Position numbers and translations under genes: made by a program. A DNA stretch of 64,000 nucleotides from contig NC_060906.1 of the NCBI RefSeq assembly GCF_014805685.1, forward strand, positions 8,637,346-8,701,345, read 5' to 3'. The notes beneath the pieces are model-generated. The model worked only from the letters and a program-made list of their open reading frames with translations, made no database searches and was not told the DNA's origin. Of this stretch, positions 45,482-58,700 are shown in pieces (within the stretch, counting starts at the first letter, position 1; every line of letters begins with the position of its first letter). Source of the stretch: Silurus meridionalis. Taxonomy: Eukaryota; Chordata; Actinopteri; Siluriformes; Siluridae.

Positions 45482-46782
45482 AAGTTTAGCATACAAGTTT
45501 TAAAAATATAACAACTACCTGCCATCAATCTTTTTTTTTTTTAAAACCCACCTTAAAGATGTTCTTTTAAAAGATGAAGTTCTGCCACTTGTGCCCCACT
45601 GGAGGTGAAAATCTGATTTTGAGACAGAACTCTTTGGTGTCTTTGATACCGCAGATAAAGCAATGGCTGAAAAAACAGTGGGGCTAAAGATATTTATGTT
45701 CATCATGAGTAATGTAACAGGGTTTCTGTTAACCATAGAAAGGGTTAATGGTAAAAATCCTCCCGTGTGCCAACGTTAAGACAAAATGTTGTTAAGTAGT
45801 TTTGCTGTCATTCTTATTTTATAGTTGTTGTTTTTTTGTTGCTGTTTGTTTTATTTAATCAATTATTCAAGAAAGCATTTTTAAAACAATGCTTATTCCT
45901 GACATTTTTTATAAAAAAAAAAAAACTTACATGCAAGTCTGCAGATTGCCCTTCCTTGGCCACTTTAACTTTGAGGATGATGATAAATTTTGTGTTGCTC
46001 TTCTTCCTCGTGCGTGTGTGTGTGTGTGTGTGTGTGTGTCATTACGGCTACAATTTTACGCATCAGTGTGCACTTATACTTTCCAGTTGAATCTGATTGG
46101 GTATTTGAATACTCAAGCTGGTTTATGTTTTTGTTTGTTTTTCCTTTTCCTGTTGTTCCAAACAAGTGTTTCTTTTTCCCCAGTTCATGTATTACTCAGA
46201 TTGAATAACTCATTGAGTCTGTCTCTTGATGATAAAAGAGACATGTGAGTGACCAGATCCAGACTTCCACAGCAAAGACCGTAAACCCATTATGACTGTT
46301 GCATAGCAACGTTTAACATTTTAGTTGTGAACATTTTCAGTTTTCTCTCTGGCTGTGGTGTCTTGGACATAAAAGTGGACATAAAAAGTGTATGCATGCT
46401 ACATGCAGAGCTGTCTTAAGTATAAATAACTTTAATTTTTATTTTTTGTAAATGTTTTGTACAGGTATTTGTGAATTTATTGTGCTTACATTTTTTTTTT
46501 TTTACAGCCATGGAGCAATTGTGTTACAGAAATCATGACTGTCACGGTATCTAACGCTTAAATACACTTTCAACCTCATTTTGCCCAACCGTTTCTGTTT
46601 GCTTTTTATTAACTCGCCATGCTCACCACGTGCTGAAGACGCCGCCCACACGAATTTAAACTAGTGCTGGATCGAAGTGCTTGCAAGGATAACAATGGCT
46701 GATTTCTATGTTTTTCTTTCATGATTTGACTCGGCTGTTTCATTGTCTCTTTGTAATGCACAAAATCCTTAAAAAAATTAAA

Positions 46783-46810
46783 AATAAAAAAATTATATAT
46801 ATACAATAAA
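46783..46810 (+). terminator. Possible poly(A) signals for dcun1d4
   Basis: Two AATAAA hexamers (46783 and 46805), about 2.3 kb after the stop. Nothing between shows another gene, so a long 3' UTR ending here is possible. Earlier cleavage is not excluded. Confidence 0.35.
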
Positions 46811-46829
46811 AAGACCATAAATGTAATCG

Positions 46830-47195
46830 ATAAGTTGTTAGACGTAGTTAGATCATTTAGTGGGGGCTAAAAACTACATCATGACTATGATTAGGTAGAA
46901 AAATCTGATTTAAAAAGAAATGTATAAATGGGTAAAGATGTAAATGGGAAAGTTTTGCAGTTAGATGTGCTTTGTTTCTAGATTGAAAACAAACAATATA
47001 TAATTACTGCTAAAAAGAGCACAGCATCTTCAAAATGTTTGATTTTTGCTTTTTAGCGATTATTAAATGTGTACTTTTAGAGCATTTGCAAAAATGAGTG
47101 AGGAGACGTGTAATCATTTCAATATGAAGTGATCAAACTATAAATCGTTTTTTTAATTATTATTATTTTTCTGTTATAATCAGTATTGAGCAACA
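46830..47195. other. Intergenic, nothing identified
   Basis: AT-rich, between the convergent dcun1d4 and lrrc66. Confidence 0.4.
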
Positions 47196-47199
47196 TGCA

Positions 47200-47690
47200 C
47201 TATATGGATAAAGGTTTGTAAACACCTGACAATAGAATTCATTCGTGATGTTTTTTTTTTTTTTTTTTTACATTGCGTTCCACATTTAGTCCCTGTTTTC
47301 TGTTATAAAAACGTCCAGTCTCCTGGAAAGATGTTCGACTAGGTTTTGGAGCGTGCTTGTGGAGATTCATTCAGGCACAAGAGTGTTAGTAAAATCAGGT
47401 ACTGATGAAGGTGAGGTGAGGAGAACTCAATAGCAGAAGATCTTATACTCCAAACCATGTAAAGCACATCTTTATGGAGCTGACTTTGTGCACAGGATAA
47501 GTGTCATGCTGGAACAGGTTTGGGTCTCCTAGATCAAGTAAAGGGGTAAATTTCATGCTACAGCAACCAAAGACGTCCTACACAATTGCGTGCTTCCAGA
47601 TTTTGTGGTTGCAGTTTAGCGAAAAAACACATGGCTGATAAATAAATAAAGGGTGTCCCAATACATTTGCCCATATAGTGTATGACTGAC
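47200..47690. mobile_element. Family A repeat, copy 7 (near-complete)
   Basis: Ends 'actatatggataaaggtttgtaaacacctga' and 'gggtgtcccaatacatttgcccatatagtgtatga'. The core is 'ggagctgactttgtgcacaggataagtgtcatgctggaacaggtttgggtctcc'. A poly-T run lies at about 47251-47269. Confidence 0.8.
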
Positions 47691-48590
47691 GTGCAATCTG
47701 GCGGTATTATAACTTAATGCTGCTGTAGGCATTTTTGTCCCAGTGGCAGTGTTGGGTTAGCAGATCTCTGTGTTATGACTGTTGCTAAGACTGTTTTGCT
47801 AACAGTGTTGGCTAATGCAGGAAGGGTTGTCCAGCTATCTGATCTGACTGTATATATTTGTATGTATGAATGGATGTGTGTGTATAAGTGTCTGTTTTCA
47901 CTGTAACTTATCTCTATATTCAGTATATAAAGAGGTTTGTCAATTGTGCCATTTTATCTTTCATACATTTTCTCAATTTAAAAAAGAAATTGAAATACTT
48001 GAAATAATACCAGAGCATGCTATTCAATTGAAATACTTCCGCATCATATTAGGGGGGAAAAAGCAACATATTCCAAAAAGTTTTTAGATTTTAATACAGG
48101 CTTGGATTGTTATAGACATTTAATCTCTACATACATTTTTTTTATAATATGCTTTTGTAAATTCTTTCCCAAATCAAAAGAAACAACTAAAATAAGGTAA
48201 ATAAATGTTAATTATGTCACTGTGGAAAAGCATTTTCTGTCGGTTTGTAAATTTGTATATTTAAACTTAAACATTCAAATATATTGAAATATATTTCTAT
48301 TGATAGAATTAAACAAAAAGTAACTAAATATGAATTTAGTTTCATTTAGTGAATCAAAAATCAGTATACTGTTCAGATTTACCTAAACATTACATTATTG
48401 TTTAAAATGATACACTTTTTACATAGAAATATCAGACACCTCAATCTCAACATACACACATAATTTGCATCTAAGAGATGTGATATTCCTGTCAAATTCC
48501 TAAAGGACTTCCTTGAAGTTTGCAGTTCTTTTGCTTCTTGTAGACACCCAGTGTTCAAAACAAAGGAGATCCTTCTCAATAAGTCAGACA
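47691..48590. other. Intergenic / probable lrrc66 3' UTR
   Basis: AT-rich, no other gene seen. I found no clear minus-strand AATAAA close to the lrrc66 stop. Confidence 0.4.
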
Positions 48591-48597
48591 TTTTTCC

Positions 48598-51500
48598 CTA
48601 CTGATCACTCTCCTGAGAAGTAAAAGACTCCGAGCTCAGACTGAACCCATTCATTGCTCGCTTCTTCTGCTGAAATAACAATCTTCTCCGTTCTTGCCTT
48701 TGACGGGCCAGAGAGCTGTCTCTGAGATACTCTCTGACGTCGTCTTTTCCTGGAGAAGCCACAGGTGTATCAGGCAGAGCTTGGGATACGTCCTGAAGTG
48801 CAGGGTCGGTAACGAGACGCTTTCTTGTTTGTAAAGGAGCACTTTCATTGGACAAGGCACTCAAACTGGACAACTTTGTTTCTAATTTGTTCTCTGGGTC
48901 TGTTAGAGATACTGGTGTCCTAATGCTTAGTCCTTGTGTATTCGTATATATCTTGTCACCAGAGGATGAATTTGAATCTGTCTGTTTGAATACATCTACT
49001 TGGGCTGGCTGTCCATCTAGATTTGATGAGTATGGAGAACTCTTTGACTTGGTAAGTGGTTTTAACCTGGCAGTTTCTGAGGTCACTTTCACTGTAGATG
49101 GTGTATCTTGTATCTGTAAAGAGCCTGATTTCGTTCAGTTTCGTTCAAATTTGATCGCCTTGTGCTTATCTGCCGTGGCACATGATCTCCAACAGTTGCT
49201 GTTGTTACATTTGACATAAACATCCTTGATTCTGTTCCTACTTCCATTGCTTCCCATTTTTTAAATGAAATGGATGGAGGCAAATGATGAGGTTTATACT
49301 GTTTGAATGGAGTGTATCTGTTTACTGTTGGTATTCCGTCTATTTGGCCAAATGATTCATTTTCCTTTGTAGTAACTTTGAATTCATCGTCAGATGGCAA
49401 ACTTGGTTCGCTTTCCCTTTTCACTTTTGGAAGCTGATTGAAAGATAAATCTAATGATCCATATAGATGTTTTGCAGCACGACTGGATTTTGTGCTTGGT
49501 TTGTAGATCGAGGAGCTTATTGTGGTCTGTTGTTTGGTCATTTCCGCAGACTGTGACTGATTTGAGAAACAAGGTTCAGATTGTGTGAACTTGATGCATC
49601 TTTTCACCTTTGGCAGTTCATCGAATGAGAAACCTATTTGCCCAAAGAAATCGTCCTTCTCAATGGTGGGACTCAGTGTAGCCTCAGATCTTGTAGACTG
49701 TGTTTTAATTGAGAACTCTGGTTTGAGCCTCTCTGTAATATCAGATGTTGAGGGAGACTGACTAGAGGGATATGGTTCAGACTGTGTAAACTGTATATAT
49801 TTATTCAACCTTGGTAGTGAATAAGATTTGTTCCTAGTTGGCCAAAGAAATGGTCTTCTGTTGGAGGAGTTTTTAAGTCAACTATGGGGAAAGCAGACCC
49901 CAGTAATTCTGTATTCTTTGCTACATCAGCTGTGACTTCATGGTTATTTGGAGACATTGATTGATGGTGTGTAAACTGTATATATCGCTTCACCGTGGGC
50001 AGTCCACTAGTAGATGCATCCATGTTCTTAAAAAAAGGGTCTTCATTATTTGACTTATCAGCAGGTGAAGAACTGGACAGTTGTAATTCTGATTTTATCA
50101 AAACTGGTGTAACTGTTTGTCTGTGTAAAGGCAGAGATGAAGAATCAGTAGAATGCTGTGAGAACTGAATGTATCTTTTCACTTTTGGTATTTCAAAGGA
50201 TGCACCAATTGGTACAAAGAAATTGTGTTCACCAGCAGCTGGTTGTTTATGATCTGTAGATTCTAATTCTGAGGCAGCATGTATTGGTTTTTCCGGTCTG
50301 TTGGTTAAAGAGTGCAACGGTGGAAATTGCGAGTGAGGTTCAGCTTGTGTAAACTGAATATGTCTTTTCACCTTTGGTATTCCGTCCAATGATGCACCTA
50401 TTTGCCAAACGAAATTGTCTCCCTTGATGTATGGACTTTGAGACACAAGTTCTGGTGCCATATTTTCTGTAATTACAGATGTTGAGGAAAGCCGAGTTGA
50501 AGGTTGAGGTTCAGATTTAATGACCTGAAGGTATCTTTTTACTTTTGGGACTTCATCTAAGGATACATCTATTTGTCCAAAGAACGAAGGGATTGACTGA
50601 TTGGACAATTTAACTTCAGATTGTGTAAACTGGAGAGATTTTTTCACCTTTGGTATACTACCAAGAGAGACATGGATTCCTTCAAAGAAATTAGGTTTGT
50701 CCTGACGTGATTTTGTAGCAGATATGGAGTGTGATGTCTCTTTTGCTGTGACCTCAGGTGTCACTGGTTGTTGGAGGAAGGACAGAGGCTGTGGTAAATT
50801 CTCTGTGAAATGAATTCTTCTCCTTACTTTTGGTATTTCATCAAGGTACACACCTATTTGTTCAAAGAAATTGTGTTTATCAACAACTGGATTGGACACT
50901 TTAGATGGTGAATTATTTCTTTTCACTTCTGTGCCTGTTTGCATGGTTGTTTTCGTCTCATTTAAGAGAAAGTGTGGTTCAGAAAACATCTCAGATTTTG
51001 CAAACTGAATGTACTGCTTTACTTTTGGCAATCCATACAGAGAGACAGCTATTTCTTCAAAGAACGTATCTCCAGTATTTTGGGGTTGGGCATGAACTTT
51101 AGTTACCAGAGATGATGGTGTTTGTTTATCAGATAGTGAATATTTTTTCTTTAAGGAATGGTCTGGTGACAAAGTTTGGTAATGAGTTTCTGATTGGGAA
51201 AACAGAAGGTGTTTCTTTACTTTTGGCACTTCATTAAATGATATTGTATTTGCTCAAAGAAACCTCCACTTTTAATGGATGGAGTGAGCTCCTGTACAGT
51301 TTGAGGCTCAACTTGCCTGAACTGGACATATCGCTCTACCTTTGGTATTGTGTGTAAAGATATATTTTGTCCATTAAAGAAAATACTGAATGTGTTAGAT
51401 GGGGATTCTGGTTTTGGCACTACCTCAGGTTTAGCTGTTTGGTTAATTGATGCTGAAGATGTTGAAAGATCTGATTTGTGTGATTCAGATGGGAGAAACT

Positions 51501-54500
51501 GGATATACTGTTTTACTTTTGGCACTTCATCAAAGGATATTGGTATTTGGCCCAAAAAACTGTCTTCCCTAAAGGATGGAGTGAGCTCCTGTACAGTTCT
51601 AGGCCCAATTTGCCTGAACTCGACATATCTTTCTAACTTTGGTATTGCTTGTAGAGATATACTTTGTCCTTTAAAGCAAATACTAAATGTGTTTGATGGG
51701 GATTTAGCTTTTTGCAACAACTCAGGCATAACTGCTTGGTTAACTGATGCTGAAGGTGTTGAAAGATTTGATCTGTTTGATTCAGAGGGTGAAAACTGGA
51801 TATACTGTTTTACTTTTGGCACTTCATCAAAGGATATCGGTATTTGTCCCAAAAAACTGTCTTCCCTAAAGGATGGAGTGAGCTCCTGTACAGTTTGAGG
51901 ATCAATTTGCCTGAACTGGATGTATCTCTGTACCTTTGGTATTGCTTGTAGAGATATACTTTGTCCTTCGAAGAACATTTTGATTGTGTTCGATGGGGAT
52001 TCTGTTTTTGGCACTGACTCAATCCTAGACACTTGGTTAATTGATGCTGTAGGTGTTGAAATATTTGGTTTGTGTGATTCAGATGGGAGAAACTGGATAT
52101 ATTGTTTTACTTTTGGCACTTCATCAAAGGATATTGGTATTTGCCCCAAAAAACTGTCTTCCTTGAAGGTTGGAGTTAGCTCCAGTACAGTTTGAGGCTC
52201 AACTTGCCTGAACTCAACATATCTCTGTAACTTTGGTATTGCTTGTAGAGATATACTTTGTCCTTCAAAGCAAATACTAAATGTGTTTGATGGGGATTTT
52301 GCTTTTTGCACCAAATCAGGCCTGACCGCTTGGTTAATTGATGCTGGAGGTGTTGAAAGATTTGATCTGTTTGATTCAGAGGGTGAAAACTGGACATACT
52401 GTTTTACTTTTGGCACTTCATCAAAGGATATCGGTATCTGTCCCAAAAAACTGTCTTCCCTAAAGGATGGAGTGAGCTTCTGTACAGTTTGAGGCTCAAT
52501 TTGCCTAAACTGGATGTATCTCTGTACCTTTGGTATTGCTTGTAGAGATATACTTTGTCCTTTGAAGAACATTTTGATTGTGTTAGATGGGGATTCTGTT
52601 TTTGGCACTGACTCAAGCCTTGACACTTGGTTAATTGATGTTGAAGGTGTTGAAATATTTGGTTTATGTGATTCAGAGGGTGAAAACTGGATATACTGTT
52701 TTACTTTTGCCACTTCATCAAAGGATATTGGTATTTGCCCCAAAAAACTGTCTTCCTTAAAGGCTGGAGTGAGCTCATTTACAGTTTGAGGCTCAACTTG
52801 CCTGAACTCGACATATCTCTGTAACTTTGGTATTGCTTGTAGAGATATACTTTGTCCTTTAAAGCAAATACCGAATGTGTTTGATGGGGATTTTGCTTTT
52901 TGCACCAAAGCAGGACTGACTGCTTGGTTAATTGATGCTGAAGGTGTTGAAAGATTTGATCTGTTTGATTCAGAGGGTGAAAACTGGATATACTGTTTTA
53001 CTTTTGGCACTTCAGCAAAGGATATTGGAATTTGCTCAAAGAAACTGTCATCCTTAAAGGTTGGAGTGAGCTCCTGTACAGTTTGAGGCTCAATTTGCCT
53101 GAACTGGATGTATCTTTGTACCTTTTGAATTGCTTGTAGAGATATACTTTGTCCATCAAAGGAAATATTGATTTTGTTGGATAGGGATTCTGTTTTTGGC
53201 ACTGACTCAAGCTTAACTATTTGGTCAGTTGATGCTGAAGGTGTTGAAAGATTTGAGTGTTGTGATTCAGAGGGTGAAAACTGGATATACTGTTTTACAT
53301 TTGGCACTTCATCAAAGGATATTGGAATTTGCTCAAAGAAACTGTCTTCCTTAAAGTTTGGAGTGAGCTCCTGTACAGTTTGAGGCTCAATTTGCCTGAA
53401 CTGGATGTATCTTTGTACCTTTTGAATTCCTTGTAGAGATATACATTGTCCTACAAAGCAAATACTGATTTTATCAGATTGGGTTTCTGGTTTTGCCACT
53501 GACTCAAGCCTTACCACATCTTTTGTGATTGATTCAGTTTTTACACCATCATTAACAATGATTTCTTCACCCGAAGCTTTTTCAAATGATCTACTTTGTG
53601 AGAAATGAAGATATCTCTTTACTTGTGGAATTGGATGGAAAGTTGGATTAATCTTTGCAAAGATGCTGTCTTTAGAAGATAAACTCACATTGGGCCTCTG
53701 TGATTCAGATATTCTGTCTGTTATTGAGGTAGATTCCTGCTGATTTGGAGATTTAGGCACAGAGATTGAGAACAGAAGAGAATTTTTTAGCTTTGGTAGT
53801 CTATCAAAGGCTTGTCCCATTGTTGCAAAGAAATTATCCTCATTTGTTGTGGGGTTGACATAGTCTGAAGGCATTGTTGGCTGTTTTTTGAAAGAAAAGC
53901 CCAAGAAGCCCCCGGTACCCTTACTGTTTGTGGTTGCTGTTTTGGGTTCTGACTGGGCAGCTTTCTTATTGGTTTCAGACCCACTTCTATTGAACAGCAT
54001 TGCACTTAGTCCACTTAGACCTTTAAATAACCCTCTGTCCTTTTCTTTAATGCACTTGTCTTCTATATCTGTACTGCTTGAAGAGTTGTCATAGTTGATA
54101 CTCAGAATCCTGTCTGAATTTACGACTGGTGTGGCATCAGTGTTAGGAACTTTATGTTCTAATCCTATCTCAAGTCTCCTGGGGTAGTCTCCATGTTTGT
54201 TTTCCTCGTCGTCACTATAGCTACTGGTACGTGATCTGTCTTCCCCCAGCAGACTGGTGGTCTTTTGACTTGTCCTATAAACAGGATGCACATTGTATAG
54301 TGCAGGTTCATCTTCATGATAACTGCTAATATTTGAGGAATTGAAGTATTCTTTGTACTCCGCAAACTGCTCATCATCAAAACTGTCCCCTCGAGGATAC
54401 GTCATGTATATGTCTGTTGGGTCCAGGGTAACAGTGTCTTGTCTGAATTGAGCACCTGGGTTTGCATTCTGGTCTTTAGTTTGAACATCTTTTTCAAAAG

Positions 54501-55745
54501 GATAAAGTTTTTCAACACAGTTGATATCATTTTCTGAGACGGAAATCCTCTCATCATCCATTGGGTTTACTGTGTATTCTGTGGGTCCTCCTTCACTTTC
54601 TCCACTTTCGCAAGAGTAACATGAGCTTAGTCTCTCAGACAGTTCGTCTACGGACATTTCCCTTTGAAGTTCTGCAACATGCGAAACACGACTACTTGAT
54701 CTGGGCGAGCCCTCTGTGAACGAAAAGCTATCTCCGCTGTCGTTCCATAAATCTGAGTCCAGTTCATCCACACACTCTTTCTGTGATTTAAACACGTTCA
54801 AAGGAAACGGGTCAGTGATAAATCCTGGTATTATTGCCTGATGATCTGTACTGGCTTGTCCAACTTTTTCTTCATTCATGGTGACTGTAGGGGAATCTAC
54901 ACTTTGCTCAGTTGACTCTCTTGCTTCATAAGACATCTGTGCTTCATGCGGTTCGAAAGAGGTTGCAGGTGAAATACTCCTCTCCTCGAATTCTGTGGTG
55001 TCTTCTGGGTCTGGGATATATTCAAACTGCATTCCGTTGTTACTTTCAGTGAATCTTTCATTGTTTTCCTCTCTTAGTGACACTTCTTTGTGCACGACAA
55101 TATTCTCAGCCAAGGATTCCCTTTTCTCGAAATTATTATATACACCTGCAACACTTGTATCGCTCCCAGATTGACTTTCTTCTACAGTGACATAATATGG
55201 AACAGCCCCTTGTTCTTGTATTTCTGTAACTGTTCCAAATGTCACTCTTGGTCCTTCATGCACTTCATGTTCTTGGTCATCAGTATCCAAATAGCCTTCG
55301 TTGACATATGGCCTCTGCCTAGTTGAGGAAGTCTGCAAGTTTGAAGGTGATGTAGTAGAATTCCTCTTAGTTAGAGATTGTTTGTACCATTTTTCCAAAA
55401 GTGGTCTTAATATTACACCAAGAACAAAAGCCACAATGAAGGTGATAAAGACGGACAAGCAGATGGCTAAAACAAAATGAGGCTGTTGCACTGCTCGTAC
55501 AGCGGGGACATTCCTCTGTATATAGTCATCACGTTCGACGGATCCAATTTGTGCTTCTCGTCGAAGCCTTTTGTCAAAAGTCCTTTTACGAACATGTACA
55601 AAAAAAATGGAGACATGCTCTTTTTGGTATCCTGAGACACAGACATAAAGTCCTTCATCATGCTCTGTGGTGTTACTGATATGGAGGAATTGTTGGCTGT
55701 CAGAGATTTGGCCATGGGGTGTCCACCAACGAGTGTGCATTAAAT
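48598..55745 (-). CDS. lrrc66: lrrc66 terminal exon (7.1 kb), three frame breaks
   Basis: The acceptor is ttcttttcatcag. The exon opens with the second half of the Ig domain and the membrane segment, then an acidic stretch (SDLWNDSGDSFSF near 54750), the motif array, and the C-terminus (RQRQERRRLLFQQKKRAMNG..SDQ, stop at 48598). Frame use changes near 51249, 49822 and 49093-49134. Within each block the frame stays open for 0.5-4.5 kb without nonsense codons, so the exon is coding or was so very recently. Confidence 0.85.
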
Positions 55746-58700
55746 CTGATGAAAAGAAACATTTTTGTAATTAAGGCCTATATACTATAATGGCTCTAAG
55801 TATATGGTGCTTATCCCCACCAGATGAATGCTACAGTATATAGCCAGATTCTGTGGAAGTACCTGGGGTCAACTAGGCAAAGTAATGGAGAGTGTGTGAG
55901 GGACACTAAAGAAAAGAGTGCAGGCAAACAGAAGAGAAGAGTGCCTAGAGGGATTTGGGATAAAAGAGTATCTGCAAGAGTGAAAGGGGGATGTTTCTAA
56001 GATGGTGGTGACACCGTGGAGTTAAGGATGCTTTGATTGGGAGTGATGAAAATTGGACAGGATTAGAAATGAGTTTATTAGAGGGACTGAGGAAGTTTTG
56101 GACGTTTTGGAGACAAGTTGGGGCGAATTGAGATAGTTTGGTCATGTGAAGAGGAGGGTATATCGGTAGACGAATGCTGTGGATGGAGCCCCCAGGAAGG
56201 AGGAAAAGATAGATTTATGGGTTTATGGATGTGGTGAGGGAAGACATGCAGGTAGTTTATTTGAAAGAGGCAGAATCTTTATTCCTTTATATCTTTAATC
56301 TTTATTCCACTAACAGCGGAGAAAATAATAATAATAAGAAGAAGAAGGCAGAATCTATGCAAACAACTTAATTAGTACCTTGGTTGGCAGTGCTACAAGA
56401 AAGAATGACCTCCGTCCCCTCATCCACTGTCACCTCTTCTTTGATACCGGGGGTGTTGTATACAGCTTGTGGACATGTAAGATCTGATTCCTGGAGGTAC
56501 AGCAGGTTCTTTCCAGCATGGTGTGAAGGAGAGAAACACACTACTTCCCATGCGGTATTACCCAGTTCCCTGTCGAAGCTGAGCCACCTTTGTACTGTCT
56601 TTAAGTTACAGTCACACCTCCACCTATTTCCAGAAATGTCTGCCAAAATATTCAAGTTCCGAAGAGACAGGAAGTCTGGCACAGGTATTGTGGCCAGCAG
56701 GTTGTAGCTCAGGTCAAGGATCTATGTGATACAATTAATGTATTAATGCATTCTTAGCACACTCTGTATGTGTAAGAATATTAAAAAAGTTGTTACCTTT
56801 AGGTTCTGGAGGTCTTTAAAGGTTTTTGGGTGGATGGTGGTGATGAGGTTATGATGAAGTTGAAGCTCACTCAAATGAATACAACCAGCCAAGTCAGCAG
56901 GTCCAATCTCAGAAATTCTGTTGTGGGATAACTGGAGCACTTTTAAGGATTTAATATTGCCTAGTCCTAAAATAGAGAAGCAAAATAGACTGTTACATGG
57001 ATATCAGATTCTTTTATGATTAGCATAATCCAGGTGTGGATAAGTGACTCCATGGCCAGAGTACATGATTTTTTTTTTTTATCTCTTGTTTACATTGGAT
57101 GCATCAAAAAAGATTTACCATAATGACAATGTATCTATCAGTGAAAAGATTATCAGGACGCTGTCTAAGATCTTAAATGTAATATAGAACATTAGGTAAC
57201 ACTTTATTAGAGTATGTGGGCATTTATATCACAGACATAAGCTCTGGTTTTATTTGTTTGGAATGCACGATTGGGGAATGCGTACTTTACAAATGAGGGT
57301 ATGTCGCCAAAGATTACGACATGGCCCAGGATCCTGTCACAGGTTTACCACTTGTTCTTCCTTAGACCATCTTTGGTAGGTGTTACCCACTGCAGATCAG
57401 AAACATGCCACAAGACTTAAATTTTTTTTACATGCTTTGGCCCAGTCTTTTAACCATCACAATTTGGCCCTTATCATAGTCACTCAGATCTAACGCTTGC
57501 CCATTTTTCCTGCTTCCAACACATCAACTTCTAGAACTGACTGTTTGTTTACCAGCCAAAAGCTTGCAGACTCAAAAGCTGCTAAACACACACACTGGGA
57601 ACAGCCATATAATGCACTGAAAACCTCCAGATGTTTTTCCAAAAACATTGTGGTGGTACGATCATAAGCACGATCATGATACATATTAAAAAGAAGAGAA
57701 AAAAGTAGTATATTTTTTTTTATGTCTGTTGGTTGAGAAAGCTGATCTAGGCTTGCAAATGGGGACGGAAAGAAACAGTCTCTTGGCATTAATTAGCAGT
57801 ACTGTGGAAAAACAGAGAGGGATCACCAGAGGTACGAAATGAAACCGTTGCAGAAAACAAACCCAGTTATAAATCCTCTCTGTCATTAAACCAAAAATCG
57901 TAAAATAGTATTTCTATATAAGAATCCATGTAAATAATGTACTATTGATTGATGCTGCAATTGTGAGCAATTGTATGATCACATGAGTTACAGGCACAGT
58001 CTACAAACTTATTGCCTCATGTAACCCATAAAACTCCCATAGGCTTGAAGTCTAGATTTAGATTTATAATGTACCAGTTATTTAATTTTAATGTTAATTT
58101 GGTTTAAGTGCTGTAAAAGTTGATATAGATGGCATTATTGACTTTTCCTAGCATTTAATGATTTCAGTCAACTCCCAAAACATGCATTCTCATATGTTAA
58201 CGCTGAAAGTGTTTGTTCTACTATTCTACTAGTTGTTCATAGTCAACATATTCTACATGTTAATTGTGTTTATTTCTTAGCTAAAAAGGAAAAAAAAGAG
58301 CTGCTCATTATTCCATTGGGCCTAGGACACACCCATGGGAACACACATACAGCAGGGAGAACATGAACACACTGAAAAAGATAACCATGGAATGTGATTT
58401 GGCACATCGCTTTTCTTTAAAGCCCCTAATAAAACCCTGAAATGATTATACCCAGCCCTTTAAACTCTACAGAGAGGTGTTTTTACTGGTTAAAAAGACA
58501 CCAGTGATTCATAGCTGTCCATAGTAATTGCGAACACGAATTAGTGTTTAACTGATTTACAACAGGGTGGAATTCTCACTTGTTTATGCAAACAGTGACG
58601 ACGGAGACAAAAGCATTATGTTTCAGTCTGAAACAATCCCACAACTACTACAGCCAAGCTTTGATCCGATGATTGTTTACATCAATCATAAAGAAAAACT

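Noticed and set aside
48598..51250. Small introns to explain the frame changes in the lrrc66 last exon
   Set aside because: Each frame change occurs within a few bases, while flanking motif copies continue at the expected spacing. There is no room or splice signal for an intron.
51810..53210. Minus-strand 70-73-codon frames inside the array
   Set aside because: Out-of-frame shadows of the lrrc66 units; they end at the same CQK stop in each unit.
51350..53383. Repeated + strand open frames antisense to the lrrc66 array (e.g. 182 codons at 51350-51898)
   Set aside because: They recur with the same 297/594-bp spacing as the minus-strand repeats, so one open antisense frame is simply copied with the unit. 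No independent domain or start context.
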